In this document: in pieces, positions 8,411 to 17,466 of the stretch
Layout: each line of letters opens with the position of its first letter
Position numbering within the stretch: position 1 is the first letter of the stretch
DNA from: Collinsella sp.
GTDB taxonomy: Bacteria > Actinomycetota > Coriobacteriia > Coriobacteriales > Coriobacteriaceae
NCBI GenBank assembly: GCA_018368345.1
Contig: JAGZEK010000012.1
Location: 1-61,247, forward strand
Length of the DNA stretch: 61,247 bases
Reading direction: 5' to 3'
Made by a program: the position numbers and the translations under genes
Notes under the pieces: generated by a model
Seen by the model: the letters and a program-made list of their open reading frames with translations, nothing else
Told to the model about the DNA's origin: nothing
The model's database searches: none

Positions 8411-8475
8411 TGACATATGCCAGAAATTCCTTGCGCAAATCCACACGTTCGCTATTCTATTGTTGACATATGTCA
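8411..8475 (+). promoter_or_regulatory. Promoter with two TGACATATG(C/T)CA palindromes
   Basis: TGACATATGCCA at 8411-8422 and the perfect palindrome TGACATATGTCA at 8464-8475 lie 53 bp apart, about five helical turns. Between them is a plausible promoter: TTGCGC (8431-8436), 16 bp, TATTCT (8453-8458). One site is upstream of -35 and the other covers the expected transcription start, a layout typical of repression by DNA looping. The downstream gene begins with a DUF134 helix-turn-helix, so autoregulation is a reasonable guess. Confidence 0.6.
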
Positions 8476-8489
8476 GATTTGGAGAGTGT

Positions 8490-9254
8490 ATGGCAGGAAG
8501 ACGCGAAAAATTGCGCCGCGTCGGGATCATCCCCGAATATCGCGGTTTTACCCCCGATGGCCTGGCGAGCGGCGATGCCATCGACATGACGGTCGACGAG
8601 CTCGAGGTCCTACGCCTATGTGACCTGGAAGGACTCAATCAGGAGGAAGTCGCCCAGCACATGGGCATTGCCCGCGCCACGGTGGCGGCAATCTGCAGCC
8701 GCGCGCATCGCAAGGTGGCAAACGCGTTGGTCAATGGACGGGCGATTGTCATCGAGGGCGGCAATATCGCATACTCCCCCATCACCACGACAACGGCCGC
8801 ATGGCCAGCAAAGGAGGTCGGCACCATGAGGGTGGCAACGACGTACGAAAAAGGCAACATCTTTATGCACTTTGGCCGCAGCGAGCAGTTCAAGATCTAC
8901 GACATCCAGGATGGCAAGGTGCTCAACGAGCAGGTCGTAAGCACCGGCGGCACCGGTCACGGCGCCCTGGCGGGCCTGCTTGCAAACGGTGGCGTTGACA
9001 CGCTCATTTGCGGCGGTATCGGCGGCGGTGCCATCAACGCGCTCATCCAGGCCGGCATCACGGTCTATGCGGGCGCCCAGGGCAACTGCGACGCCTGCGT
9101 CGAGGCACTCATTGCCGGCACGCTCGCACAGACCGGCGAGGCCACCTGTGACTGCCACGGCCACGACCACGAGCACATCCAAGAGCACGGCGGATCCTGC
9201 GGTTGCCATGGCCATCACGAGAACGAGGGCCACGAGGGCTGTGGCTGCCACTAG
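8490..9254 (+). CDS. DUF134 HTH domain fused to NifX/NifB-type Fe-Mo cofactor domain
   Basis: This 254-residue protein has two parts. Residues 1-95 match DUF134, a helix-turn-helix family (R-R-E-K-L-R-R-V, then DELEVLRLCDLEGLNQEEVA). Residues about 113-220 match the dinitrogenase iron-molybdenum cofactor fold (FGRSEQFKIYDI, GGIGGGAINAL). The last ~35 residues are rich in Cys and His and should bind metal. In most genomes the two domains are adjacent separate genes; here they share one frame. The ATG at 8826 inside the gene has its own strong ribosome site, so a free NifX-type protein may also be made. No nitrogenase genes are seen; a role in metal handling is more likely. Confidence 0.85.
   Translation: MAGRREKLRRVGIIPEYRGFTPDGLASGDAIDMTVDELEVLRLCDLEGLNQEEVAQHMGIARATVAAICSRAHRKVANALVNGRAIVIEGGNIAYSPITTTTAAWPAKEVGTMRVATTYEKGNIFMHFGRSEQFKIYDIQDGKVLNEQVVSTGGTGHGALAGLLANGGVDTLICGGIGGGAINALIQAGITVYAGAQGNCDACVEALIAGTLAQTGEATCDCHGHDHEHIQEHGGSCGCHGHHENEGHEGCGCH
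8810..8828 (+). promoter_or_regulatory. Internal ribosome binding site and start for the NifX domain
   Basis: AAAGGAGG at 8810-8817 lies eight bases ahead of an in-frame ATG at 8826 (codon 113 of the fusion). It would start a 142-residue NifX-like protein (MRVATTYEKG). This looks like the retained start of a once separate gene. Confidence 0.6.
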
Positions 9255-9306
9255 CGGCAAATGCTCTGGCGCCAAGACGTGCCATTCGCGCAACAAGCCA
9301 CACAAC

Positions 9307-9346
9307 GGCGAAGGCCGCCTGGAGTACCATCCAGGCGGCCTTCGCC
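9307..9346. terminator. Bidirectional terminator between convergent genes
   Basis: Arms 9307-9322 and 9331-9346 (GGCGAAGGCCGCCTGG and its complement) pair perfectly over 16 bp with an 8-nt loop, centred between the NifX-domain gene on the plus strand and ffh on the minus strand. T-runs are weak, but stem strength and position support shared termination. Confidence 0.7.
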
Positions 9347-9366
9347 ATACACGACTCAACCAGTCG

Positions 9367-10842
9367 TTACTTTTTATTACGCATCTGCGCTTCCATCTGA
9401 CGCAGCAAGTCCATATCGGACTTGGGGCCGCCCGTTCCCAGGCCGCCCATGCCGCCCAGACCCATAACGTCCAGGCCGGGAATATTGGGCATGCGCATCT
9501 TCTTGCCCTTCTTACCCTTTTTGCCCTTCTTGCCGCCGGCCTGTGCCTGATTGGCCATCGTGCGCATACGGCCCATCATCTTGTTCATCTCGCCCCACTG
9601 CTTCATAAGGCTATTGACCTCGGTGGGGGTCACGCCGGCGCCCTTGGCAATGCGGGCACGGCGCTGGCCATTGATGATGGAGGGACGCAGACGCTCCTCC
9701 TTGGTCATCGACATGATAATGGCCTCGTTCTTATCGAAGATGCCCTCGTCCAGGTTGCCGCCCATCTGGTTGAGCGCACGCTGGCCGCCGGGGAGCATGC
9801 CCAGGATGCCCTTCATGCCGCCCATCTTCTTGACGGCCTTCATCTGGTCGAGCATGTCGTTCATGGTGAAGCCCTCGCGCAGCATGCGCTCGGCAGCCTC
9901 GAGCTGCTCTGCGTCGGCCGCCTCCTGGGCCTTCTCGATGATTCCGACAACATCGCCCATGCCCAAGATTCGCTTGGCCATACGATCGGGATAGAACGGC
10001 TCCAGCGAATCGGGTTTCTCGCCCATGCTCACGAACTTGATGGGCTTACCGGTCACCTGGCGCACGGAAAGCGCGCCGCCGCCACGGGCGTCGCCGTCGA
10101 GCTTGGAGATGATCACGCCGTCAAATTCGGTGCGCTCGGCGAAGGTCGAGACGACGTTGACGATATCCTGGCCGGTCATGGCATCGACGACCATCAGCAC
10201 CTGATCGGGCTTGACGGCCTTCTTGATATCCACGGCCTCCTGCATCATCTGCTCGTCGATCTGCAGACGACCGGCGGTATCGACGATGACCACGTCGCGC
10301 AGATGGTCGACGGCCTCCTGGATGGCGCCCTTGGCGATGTCGACCGGGTGCGCGCCGTCACCGCGGAAGACCGGCACGCCGATCTCGCCGCCGAGCGTGG
10401 CCAGCTGGTCGGCAGCGGCGGGACGGTAGACGTCGCACGCGGCGAGCAGCGGCGAGCGTCCCTGCTTCTTGAGCAGGTAGGCCAGCTTTACCGCCGCCGT
10501 GGTCTTACCGGAGCCCTGCAGGCCCACGAGCATGATGACGTTGGGAATGCGGTTGCTAAAGACGAGCTTGCTCTCGGTGGAACCGAGCATCTCGGTGAGC
10601 TCGTCGAGCACGATCTTGACGACGTTTTGCGCCGGCGACAGCGACTCCATGACCTCGGCGGTCATGCAGCGCTCCTTGGTCTTGGCGACGAACTCCTTGA
10701 CGACCTTAAAGTTAACGTCGGCCTCGAGCAGCGCCATGCGGATGTCGCGCATGGCCGAAGTAATATCGGCCTCGGTCAGCTTGCCCTTGCCGCGCAGGCG
10801 GTCAAATGTGTCGTTGAGGCGATCGCTCAGGGAATCAAACAC
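9367..10842 (-). CDS. ffh: Signal recognition particle protein Ffh (SRP54)
   Basis: This 491-residue GTPase binds 4.5S RNA and signal peptides of nascent membrane proteins. It has an N-terminal helical bundle, the NG GTPase domain with GLQGSGKTT, the DTAGR and TKLDG-like (SKLDGDARGG) motifs, and a Met- and Gly-rich M domain with the RNA-binding motif RRARIAKGAG near residue 395. Length is normal. It lies just downstream of its receptor gene ftsY (10-bp gap), so SRP and receptor are probably co-expressed. Confidence 0.97.
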   Translation of the reverse strand: MFDSLSDRLNDTFDRLRGKGKLTEADITSAMRDIRMALLEADVNFKVVKEFVAKTKERCMTAEVMESLSPAQNVVKIVLDELTEMLGSTESKLVFSNRIPNVIMLVGLQGSGKTTAAVKLAYLLKKQGRSPLLAACDVYRPAAADQLATLGGEIGVPVFRGDGAHPVDIAKGAIQEAVDHLRDVVIVDTAGRLQIDEQMMQEAVDIKKAVKPDQVLMVVDAMTGQDIVNVVSTFAERTEFDGVIISKLDGDARGGGALSVRQVTGKPIKFVSMGEKPDSLEPFYPDRMAKRILGMGDVVGIIEKAQEAADAEQLEAAERMLREGFTMNDMLDQMKAVKKMGGMKGILGMLPGGQRALNQMGGNLDEGIFDKNEAIIMSMTKEERLRPSIINGQRRARIAKGAGVTPTEVNSLMKQWGEMNKMMGRMRTMANQAQAGGKKGKKGKKGKKMRMPNIPGLDVMGLGGMGGLGTGGPKSDMDLLRQMEAQMRNKK

Positions 10843-10852
10843 TAGTCACTCC

Positions 10853-11770
10853 TTAATTGGACTCGCCCACCAGGGCGCGGCAGAAATCTTTGGCATTGAA
10901 CTCCTGCAGGTCATCGACCTGCTCGCCCACGCCCACACGCAGGATCGGGAGCTTGAGTTTCTCGGCCACGGCCATGGCGATACCGCCCTTAGCCGTGCCG
11001 TCGAGCTTAGTCATGATAATACCGTCCAGGCCCAGTGCCTCGTTAAACTCGAGCGCCTGGTTCAGACCGTTCTGGCCGGTGGCGGCATCGATCACGAGCA
11101 CGACTGAGACGGGCATGGGGCCGGCGGCCATATTGGCGGCGCGCTTACGCGTCACGTTAACCACCTTGGCAAGCTCGCGCATGAGCTCGGGGCTCGTGTG
11201 CAGACGACCGGCAGTGTCGATAAGCACCAGGTCGCTGCCGCGCTTGTCGGCCTCGTCGAGCACGTCGTAGCAAACACTTGCCGGGTCGGAGCCGCGGTCG
11301 CGCTTGATGACGGGGACGCCAGCGCGCTGGCCCCACACATCGAGCTGTTCGATGGCGGCGGCGCGGAACGTATCGGCAGAGCCGATCACGACGTTCTTGC
11401 CGCGGGCGGCCATGGCGCTCGCGATCTTACCGACCGTCGTGGTCTTGCCGGCGCCGTTGATGCCCACAAACAGCACGCAGCTCGGCGTATCGGCGAACGG
11501 ATCGCGCTCGATGGGCACAAAGTGCTGTTCGAGCTGCTCGGCTAGGGCACGACGGAGCTGCGGGGCGGTCTTGAGGTTCTTCTTGGCCGCGGCATCGCGC
11601 AGGTCATCGGAGACCTTGATAGCGACCTCGGCGCCCATGTCACCCATGACGAGGGTGTCCTCCAGGTCCTCCCAAAAATCCTCGTCGACCTCGCCGCCAA
11701 AGTAAAAGACCTCGTTGAGGGCCTCGCGGCTGCGCTCAAGTCCGCGCGAGAGAGCATCGAAGAATCCCAT
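10853..11770 (-). CDS. ftsY: SRP receptor FtsY
   Basis: This 305-residue GTPase is the membrane receptor that docks the SRP-ribosome complex on the translocon. It has the N helical bundle and G domain with GINGAGKTTTVGK, DTFRAAA, DTAGR and TKLDGTAKGG motifs. It lacks the long acidic A domain seen in E. coli; a short MGFFDALSRGLERS helix leads instead, as in many Gram-positives. Its ATG shares one base with the TAA of smc upstream, indicating translational coupling. Confidence 0.97.
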   Translation of the reverse strand: MGFFDALSRGLERSREALNEVFYFGGEVDEDFWEDLEDTLVMGDMGAEVAIKVSDDLRDAAAKKNLKTAPQLRRALAEQLEQHFVPIERDPFADTPSCVLFVGINGAGKTTTVGKIASAMAARGKNVVIGSADTFRAAAIEQLDVWGQRAGVPVIKRDRGSDPASVCYDVLDEADKRGSDLVLIDTAGRLHTSPELMRELAKVVNVTRKRAANMAAGPMPVSVVLVIDAATGQNGLNQALEFNEALGLDGIIMTKLDGTAKGGIAMAVAEKLKLPILRVGVGEQVDDLQEFNAKDFCRALVGESN

Positions 11771-14700
11771 TATGCATTCACGACCTTTCCGGTTTCGCGA
11801 TCGAGTTTTTGCGAGACGACGCGACTGACGCCGTCGGCTTGCATCGAGACGCCATAGAGAACGTCAGCGTCCTCCATAGTACGGCGCTGGTGCGAGATAA
11901 CCAAGAGCTGCGTATCGGAACGCAACACATCGAGCGCGCCGATGAGCTTGGACAGGTTGGCGTCATCGAGTGCCGCCTCGACCTCGTCCAGTACATAGAA
12001 CGGCACCGTGCGCGTGCGGTACACGGCAAAGAGCAGGGCGAGCGCCGTCAGGCTCTTCTCGCCGCCCGACATGAGCATCATCTTGGTGATGCGCTTGCCG
12101 CGCGGCTGCGCCACAATCTCGATACCCGTCTCGGCAGGATGCTCGGGATCGGTCATCTCCAGATGAGCCTGACCGCCCGGAAAGAGCATAGCGAAGATCT
12201 CGCGGAAGTTCGCGTCGACCTTCTCAAACGTCACCAGGAAGGCCTTCCGCATCTTGCGATCAATGGCCACCGTGATCTTGGTGAGCGCCTTGCGCGCGCT
12301 CTCCAGATCGGCCAGCTGCTCCTCGATGTAATCGGCGCGGCGCTTGAGCTGCTCGTACTCCTCCATGGCAACCTGGTTCACAGGGCCCAGGTTGTTGATC
12401 TGGCGCACAAGCTGGTTGAGTTCGCGCTCGGCGGCATCGCGGTCCGTGGGCGCCGGAAGCATGAGCGCTTCCTCGAGCACCGTCGTGCCATCGGCGGTAA
12501 TGGCCTTGATGGCAGCCTCGACCTGCACCTCGAGCTTGCCACGCGCGACCTTGAACTCGTTTTGCGTGGCAGAGGCGGTATCGACTCGCTCCTTAGCGCG
12601 GGCAACCTCTGCCTTGGCATCCTCGATGGTCTTCTTGAGCGAAGCGGAGTCCGCCTCCTCCAGAGAGGCCTGGTCACGCAGGCGCGCTGCCCAATCCGAC
12701 GCGCGTTCCAACAGGGCAGAATAGCGTTCGTGCATGGGATCGACGCGCAGGCGCAGCAGCTCGAGCGAGCGCGAGGCCTGGCGTGTTCCGCGGATACGAC
12801 GGTCGATGCCCTCAAGACGATGCTCCAGGTCGGGCACGCGGCCCTTCAGCGAACGCAGGCGTTCACTCGTCTGGGCTAGGCGAACCTTGGCGTCGGCGAG
12901 CTTGCCGGCAGCCTCGGAATCGTCACGGCGAACGCGGTCGAGCTCGTCGTTGGCCTCGGCAATCTGCAAGCCCAGATCGCTTGCCTGCGCGCGGGCCTCG
13001 TCACGCGAACGGGTGAGCTCATCAACCCGCGGGCGCGCAGCGCGAACAGCTTCGGCGGCCTGTTCGCGGCGCTTGGAGATGCGCACGCGCTCGACCTCGG
13101 CATTGTTGGCGCTTTGCTCCAAGCGGCCGATCTCGGAAAGCAGCGAGCGGCGCTCGCCCTCAAGACGGGCAATCTCACCGGCGGCATCGCCCTCAGCGGC
13201 ACGCGCTTCCTCAACGGCCGCATTGGCCTCGACGACCTGATCCGACACATGCTCAAACACGGCAGCCAGATCGGGCTCCAGGCCCTCCAGCTCGCGAATG
13301 CGACGCTTGCGCTCCAGAGCACCCGAGGCCTCGCCGGCATCTAGCCCCACACGCACCAGGCCGCCACAGCTTACGCGGGCGCCATCGGGAGTCACGTAGG
13401 TCACACCGTCAACGACCGGCGCCGACAGCGCGGCAGCAAGATCGTCCACTACGTAATATCCGCCGAGCAACGCCTCGACGACGGGACCGTAGCCTGCGCG
13501 CACGGACAGACGATCAACCAGGCGGGTACCGGCAGCGCCCTCAGCGGCGGTAGAGCCGCTCACGCCGCGCGCCACCAGCAGCGCCTCGCCCGAAGCCTTC
13601 TTCTGGTCCAGAGCGGCACGACCGGCACGCTCAAGCGCGGACGTATCGTCGAACAGCAGCGCATCGATATCGCCGGCGAGCAATTGCTCAACCAAGCCCT
13701 CAAGCTCGCGCGGGGCCTCGAGCACGTCGCCCAGACGACCCGAGACATCGTCGCCCAGCGCACCCACCAGACGGCTCACCAGCGGCGAGCTGTCAGCCAT
13801 GCGGGCATCGAGTTTCTTTTGGCTGGCAAGCTCCGAGCGCACCTCGGATAACTTGTTGCGCGCCTCACTCTCGCGGGCACGCAGGTCCTTCAGGGCCGCG
13901 CGTGCCGCCTCGGCGGCCTCACGCGCATCGACCTGAGCCTGGCGCGCTTCCTCAAGAGCGCCCTCAAGCTCCTCTGCGCGGTCGCGACGGCTCTCTAGCG
14001 AGGCCGTGACCTCCTCGAGCTGCTCGTCAATCTGCTCCAGGCGCGAGGCATACATGTTGTCCTCGACCTCGGCATTGCTCAGCGAGTCCTTCACCTTGGC
14101 GAGCTCGAGCGCGGCGTTATCGGCCACGCGCTGAACATCGCGCTGTTCACGCGTAAGCTGCGAAATCTGATTGTCGAGCGCCACGCGCCGCTCGTGGAGC
14201 TCAGCGGCAGCAGGACCAGCGGCGTCAACGTCCTCCTGGGCCTGCATGTGCGCACCGGTCACTTCCTCAAGCTGCGCACGCGCGTCCTCGAGCTCCTCGA
14301 CCACGCGACGTCGCTGATGCTCGGAGCTCGAAATCTGCCCGCGCATGTCGGACAGGCGCGACACCATGTTGTGGCCCTTTTCCTCGAGCAGGCGCATGTC
14401 GGAGTTAATGCGGCCGACCACATCTTGCATATGGCGGCGCTGCTCGCCCAGGTCGCCCACAAACAGGCCCTTTTCCTCGAGCATGACCTGGAGCTTCTCG
14501 AGCTCGCGCTCCTTTTCGCCCAAGCGGTACTGCGCAAGCTCAAGCTCGGCAGCGCCCTCCTTGGAGCGGCTCTCCAGGTCGTTCCACTGCGACTGCAGCG
14601 AACGAAGCTCGTCGACGGCCAGCATCTGCGTAAGCTCGTTCGCGCGCGAGGACAGCTCTTTGTACTTGCGCGCGCGATCGACCTGACGCTCCAGCGGCCG

Positions 14701-15306
14701 CAGCTGACGGGCGATCTCCTTATTGATGTCGCGGGCACGGGTCAGGTGCTCGTCCATCGACTTAATCTTTTTGAGCGCACGCTCCTTGCGGCGCTTGTGC
14801 TTGGAGATGCCAGCGGCCTCCTCGATAAGGGCGCGGCGCTCCTCGGGGCGGCTCTGCAAGATGGCGTCGAGTTTGCCCTGGCTGATGATGGAATGTGTAT
14901 CCTTGCCCAGGCCCGAATCGTGCAGGATGTCCTGAATGTCCATCAGGCGGCACGGACTCGAGTTGATGAGGTACTCGCTTTCGCCCGAGCGATACATGCG
15001 ACGGGTGATGGCGACCTCGTCAAAATCGACGGGCAGCATATGGTCCGAGTTATCGAGCACCAGCGTGACCTCGGCAACACCCACCGGCTTGCGCGCCGAC
15101 GAGCCCGAGAAGATGACATCCTCCATGGCCTGGCCGCGCAGCTGCTTGGCGCTCTGCTCGCCCAGGACCCACAGAATCGAGTCGGAGATGTTCGATTTTC
15201 CCGAGCCGTTTGGACCGACGATGACGGTCAGGCCCGGCTCAAACGTCATATGGGCGCGGTCGGCAAACGACTTGAACCCTTTGAGCGTGAGGGACTTGAG
15301 ATACAC
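11770..15306 (-). CDS. smc: Chromosome partition protein SMC
   Basis: This 1178-residue condensin subunit organises and segregates the chromosome with ScpA and ScpB, which are not in this window. It has Walker A GPNGSGKSN near residue 32, two long coiled coils (about 165-490 and 655-1010) around a hinge near 500-650, the ABC signature LMSGGEKSLTALAL and Walker B YVLDEVEAALDDAN near the C-terminus. Order and length are standard. It follows rnc by 10 bp and overlaps ftsY by one base, giving the common rnc-smc-ftsY arrangement. Confidence 0.97.
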   Translation of the reverse strand: MYLKSLTLKGFKSFADRAHMTFEPGLTVIVGPNGSGKSNISDSILWVLGEQSAKQLRGQAMEDVIFSGSSARKPVGVAEVTLVLDNSDHMLPVDFDEVAITRRMYRSGESEYLINSSPCRLMDIQDILHDSGLGKDTHSIISQGKLDAILQSRPEERRALIEEAAGISKHKRRKERALKKIKSMDEHLTRARDINKEIARQLRPLERQVDRARKYKELSSRANELTQMLAVDELRSLQSQWNDLESRSKEGAAELELAQYRLGEKERELEKLQVMLEEKGLFVGDLGEQRRHMQDVVGRINSDMRLLEEKGHNMVSRLSDMRGQISSSEHQRRRVVEELEDARAQLEEVTGAHMQAQEDVDAAGPAAAELHERRVALDNQISQLTREQRDVQRVADNAALELAKVKDSLSNAEVEDNMYASRLEQIDEQLEEVTASLESRRDRAEELEGALEEARQAQVDAREAAEAARAALKDLRARESEARNKLSEVRSELASQKKLDARMADSSPLVSRLVGALGDDVSGRLGDVLEAPRELEGLVEQLLAGDIDALLFDDTSALERAGRAALDQKKASGEALLVARGVSGSTAAEGAAGTRLVDRLSVRAGYGPVVEALLGGYYVVDDLAAALSAPVVDGVTYVTPDGARVSCGGLVRVGLDAGEASGALERKRRIRELEGLEPDLAAVFEHVSDQVVEANAAVEEARAAEGDAAGEIARLEGERRSLLSEIGRLEQSANNAEVERVRISKRREQAAEAVRAARPRVDELTRSRDEARAQASDLGLQIAEANDELDRVRRDDSEAAGKLADAKVRLAQTSERLRSLKGRVPDLEHRLEGIDRRIRGTRQASRSLELLRLRVDPMHERYSALLERASDWAARLRDQASLEEADSASLKKTIEDAKAEVARAKERVDTASATQNEFKVARGKLEVQVEAAIKAITADGTTVLEEALMLPAPTDRDAAERELNQLVRQINNLGPVNQVAMEEYEQLKRRADYIEEQLADLESARKALTKITVAIDRKMRKAFLVTFEKVDANFREIFAMLFPGGQAHLEMTDPEHPAETGIEIVAQPRGKRITKMMLMSGGEKSLTALALLFAVYRTRTVPFYVLDEVEAALDDANLSKLIGALDVLRSDTQLLVISHQRRTMEDADVLYGVSMQADGVSRVVSQKLDRETGKVVNA

Positions 15307-15316
15307 GGTTCCTCGC

Positions 15317-16042
15317 TTAAACAGGCTTCTTGTTAAGAATCACGCCGTTGGTGGTGTAGCCCATGCGGTCGAGCGCCTCGAGTGCAGCGGCTCCCTCGGC
15401 CTCCTTCTTGGAGGAACCAGTGCCGCGGCCTTGACGAATACCGTCGATGAGCACCACGGCGGTAAAGGTGGGCGCATGCGCGGGGCCCTCGGAGCCAACC
15501 AGCTTATACGCGGGAGGCTCGTGGCCGTCCGCCTGCACGCACTCCTGCAAGAACGACTTGGGGTTCGCGGGGTGCTCGGCACGCTCGGAAGCCAAATGCG
15601 GCTTAAGCGTACGGTGAATGAACTCCGCCGCGGCATCCCAGCCGGCATCCAGGTACAGCGCGCCCACGAGCGACTCATAGACGTTCTCGAGCGCCGAATG
15701 CAGGCCGCGCGCACCGGTACCGGTCTCGGAGGCGCCAAAGATGATGATGTCGTCGATACCCAGCTCATGAGAAACCTCGGATAGCGTAGCGCCCGAGACA
15801 AGCGACACCTTCAGGCGCGTGAGCTTGCCCTCGTCAAACTCCGGATAGGACTCAAACAGGGAGCGTGCGACCACAGCGCCCAAAATGGAATCGCCCAAGA
15901 ACTCAAGGCGCTCATAGCTGGCAGAAACCGGCTGGCCCTCGACTGCCGAGGGATGCGTAAGGGCCGCGCGCAGCAGCACTTTATTATTGAACTCATGGCC
16001 CAGAATTTCCTGGGCGCGCGTAAGTCGTTCAGACAAAGCCAA
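15317..16042 (-). CDS. rnc: Ribonuclease III
   Basis: This 241-residue enzyme cleaves double-stranded RNA during rRNA and mRNA processing. The catalytic signature is ERLEFLGDSILGAVVA, with the second acidic cluster ENVYESLVGALYLDAGW, and a C-terminal double-stranded RNA-binding domain from NPKSFLQE to the end (about residues 160-230). It sits three bases after acpP and ahead of smc, as in many Gram-positives. Confidence 0.96.
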   Translation of the reverse strand: MALSERLTRAQEILGHEFNNKVLLRAALTHPSAVEGQPVSASYERLEFLGDSILGAVVARSLFESYPEFDEGKLTRLKVSLVSGATLSEVSHELGIDDIIIFGASETGTGARGLHSALENVYESLVGALYLDAGWDAAAEFIHRTLKPHLASERAEHPANPKSFLQECVQADGHEPPAYKLVGSEGPAHAPTFTAVVLIDGIRQGRGTGSSKKEAEGAAALEALDRMGYTTNGVILNKKPV

Positions 16043-16045
16043 GAC

Positions 16046-16288
16046 CTAGGCCTCCCTGGCGTTTTCGATAGCGTCGACGGCGTCGGCGACAGAGTTGAGC
16101 GAGAGCAGAGTCTCGTCATCGATCTCGAGGTTGAACTCGTCCTCGATGGCCGTAACCAGCTGCAAACGCTCGAGCGAGTTGGCATCGAGGTCGTCAAAGG
16201 TGGTCTCATCGCTAATTTCGGCAACATCGACGCCCAGAACGTCAGCAGCGACCTCGGCGATCTTGTCGAAGATTTCGGAGCGGTCCAT
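16046..16288 (-). CDS. acpP: Acyl carrier protein
   Basis: This 80-residue acidic helical protein carries growing fatty acids on a phosphopantetheine arm. The attachment serine lies in DDLDANSLERLQLV; the usual DSL is NSL here, a mild departure from the consensus. The start is ATG 16288, with AGAGGAAG upstream; an upstream in-frame ATG lacks a ribosome site. It lies between plsX and rnc, so phospholipid synthesis genes and RNase III share the cluster. Confidence 0.93.
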   Translation of the reverse strand: MDRSEIFDKIAEVAADVLGVDVAEISDETTFDDLDANSLERLQLVTAIEDEFNLEIDDETLLSLNSVADAVDAIENAREA

Positions 16289-16324
16289 AGCGCTTCCTCT
16301 CATAGTGCATGAATACCAAAAGAA

Positions 16325-16346
16325 TGGTACCGCCCGGGCGGTACCA
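16325..16346. promoter_or_regulatory. Perfect 22-bp palindrome upstream of acpP
   Basis: Each half-site is TGGTACCGCCC and the two halves meet with no spacer. It lies about 37 bp before the acpP start. On the minus strand ATTCTTTT follows, so it could be a partial terminator after plsX; as DNA it could be an operator for a lipid-synthesis regulator. Only the palindrome itself is certain. Confidence 0.5.
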
Positions 16347-16402
16347 AGACACGGTTCTGATTCTACCCCACGACGCACGCCCCGAGGCGCATAACGCCGC
16401 TG

Positions 16403-17422
16403 TTATAAAACGATACCGTCCATAGAGTTGGCGACATTCTCGACCAGCCCGGCGCGCACGGCTTCTGCCGCCGCGAGCGTACCGTTTTTAACAGCTTCGA
16501 CCGAGGTGGCGCCATGCCCGATCAGGACCACACCGCGCAGGCCCAAAAGAATCGCGCCGCCCTTGGCATCACCAGAGAGCTTGGCCTTTATCTCGCGCAT
16601 CTGCTTTTTAATGAGCAGCGCGGCGATCTTGGTGCCGAGCGAGGTCATAAAGGCGCCCTTGAGCTCCTGTAGCAAAAACTTGGCAGCGCCCTCGGTAGCC
16701 TTGAGAGCGATATTGCCCGACATGCCGTCGGCAACAACGACATCGAAATTGCCCGAGGTGAGGTCGGTGCCTTCGCAGTTGCCCACAAAGCCGGGAACGG
16801 CGGCTTTCATGGCCGGGAAGCAGGCCTTGGTAAAGTTGGAACCCTTCTCATCCTCGGTGCCGTTGGCAAGCAGGCCCACGCGGGGATGCTCGATGCCCAG
16901 GACGACGCGGGCATAGGCGCTACCCATCTGAGCAAAACGCACCATGTCATCGACCTCGACATCGGGGTTGGCGCCCATATCGCACAGCACCGTCAGACCG
17001 CCGGCGCGATTGGGCAGCGCATTGGTCAGACAGGGACGCACCGGCTGCTTCTTACCTTCGGCCATATATCTAAACGGCGTGACGTAGGCTGTCGCAGCGG
17101 CGGTCATGGCGCCGGTGGAGCCGGCGGAGAAAAACGCGTCCGCATTTCCCTTCTTGATGGCGCGGCACGACAGCACGATCGAAGACTTGCGTTTGGTCAT
17201 CACGGCGCGAATGGGATCGTCATCCATGGCGATAACGTCGGGTGCCTCAAGGGCCTCAACACGTGCGTGGGAAGCAGCAAAGGGATTGACGATTTCGGCG
17301 GGGCCAGCTGCCAAAACCTCGATATCGGGATCGGCGGCAAGTGCAGCCTCGATACCATCGAGAACGACCTGAGGTTTCTCGTCTCCACCCACAACGTCTA
17401 CACAAACGCGAACGTTACTCAT
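16403..17422 (-). CDS. plsX: Phosphate acyltransferase PlsX
   Basis: This 339-residue enzyme makes acyl-phosphate from acyl-ACP, the first step toward phosphatidic acid in the PlsX/PlsY route. It begins MSNVRVCVDVVGGDEKPQVV, then shows STGAMTAAAT, NALPNRAGGLTVLCDMGANPDV and a C-terminal VVLIGHGATSVEAVKNG block, all family features. The usual DAMGGD is DVVGGD. The ATG at 17422 has AAGGAG seven bases ahead, and that ribosome site lies in a 23-bp segment that is duplicated directly upstream. Confidence 0.95.
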   Translation of the reverse strand: MSNVRVCVDVVGGDEKPQVVLDGIEAALAADPDIEVLAAGPAEIVNPFAASHARVEALEAPDVIAMDDDPIRAVMTKRKSSIVLSCRAIKKGNADAFFSAGSTGAMTAAATAYVTPFRYMAEGKKQPVRPCLTNALPNRAGGLTVLCDMGANPDVEVDDMVRFAQMGSAYARVVLGIEHPRVGLLANGTEDEKGSNFTKACFPAMKAAVPGFVGNCEGTDLTSGNFDVVVADGMSGNIALKATEGAAKFLLQELKGAFMTSLGTKIAALLIKKQMREIKAKLSGDAKGGAILLGLRGVVLIGHGATSVEAVKNGTLAAAEAVRAGLVENVANSMDGIVL

Positions 17423-17466
17423 ATATATGCTCCTTATACAAAAATATATATGCTCCTTATACAAAA
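17421..17466. repeat. Perfect 2 x 23-bp tandem duplication holding the plsX ribosome site
   Basis: The unit ATATATATGCTCCTTATACA plus AAA occurs twice in direct succession (17421-17443 and 17444-17466). Each copy carries an AAGGAG on the minus strand. Only the inner copy is correctly spaced to the plsX ATG; the outer copy would feed a standby or spare ribosome site. Confidence 0.85.

Noticed and set aside
8980..10845. 621-codon plus-strand ORF opposite ffh
   Set aside because: It begins inside the NifX-domain gene and mirrors ffh; His- and Leu-rich nonsense typical of antisense frames.
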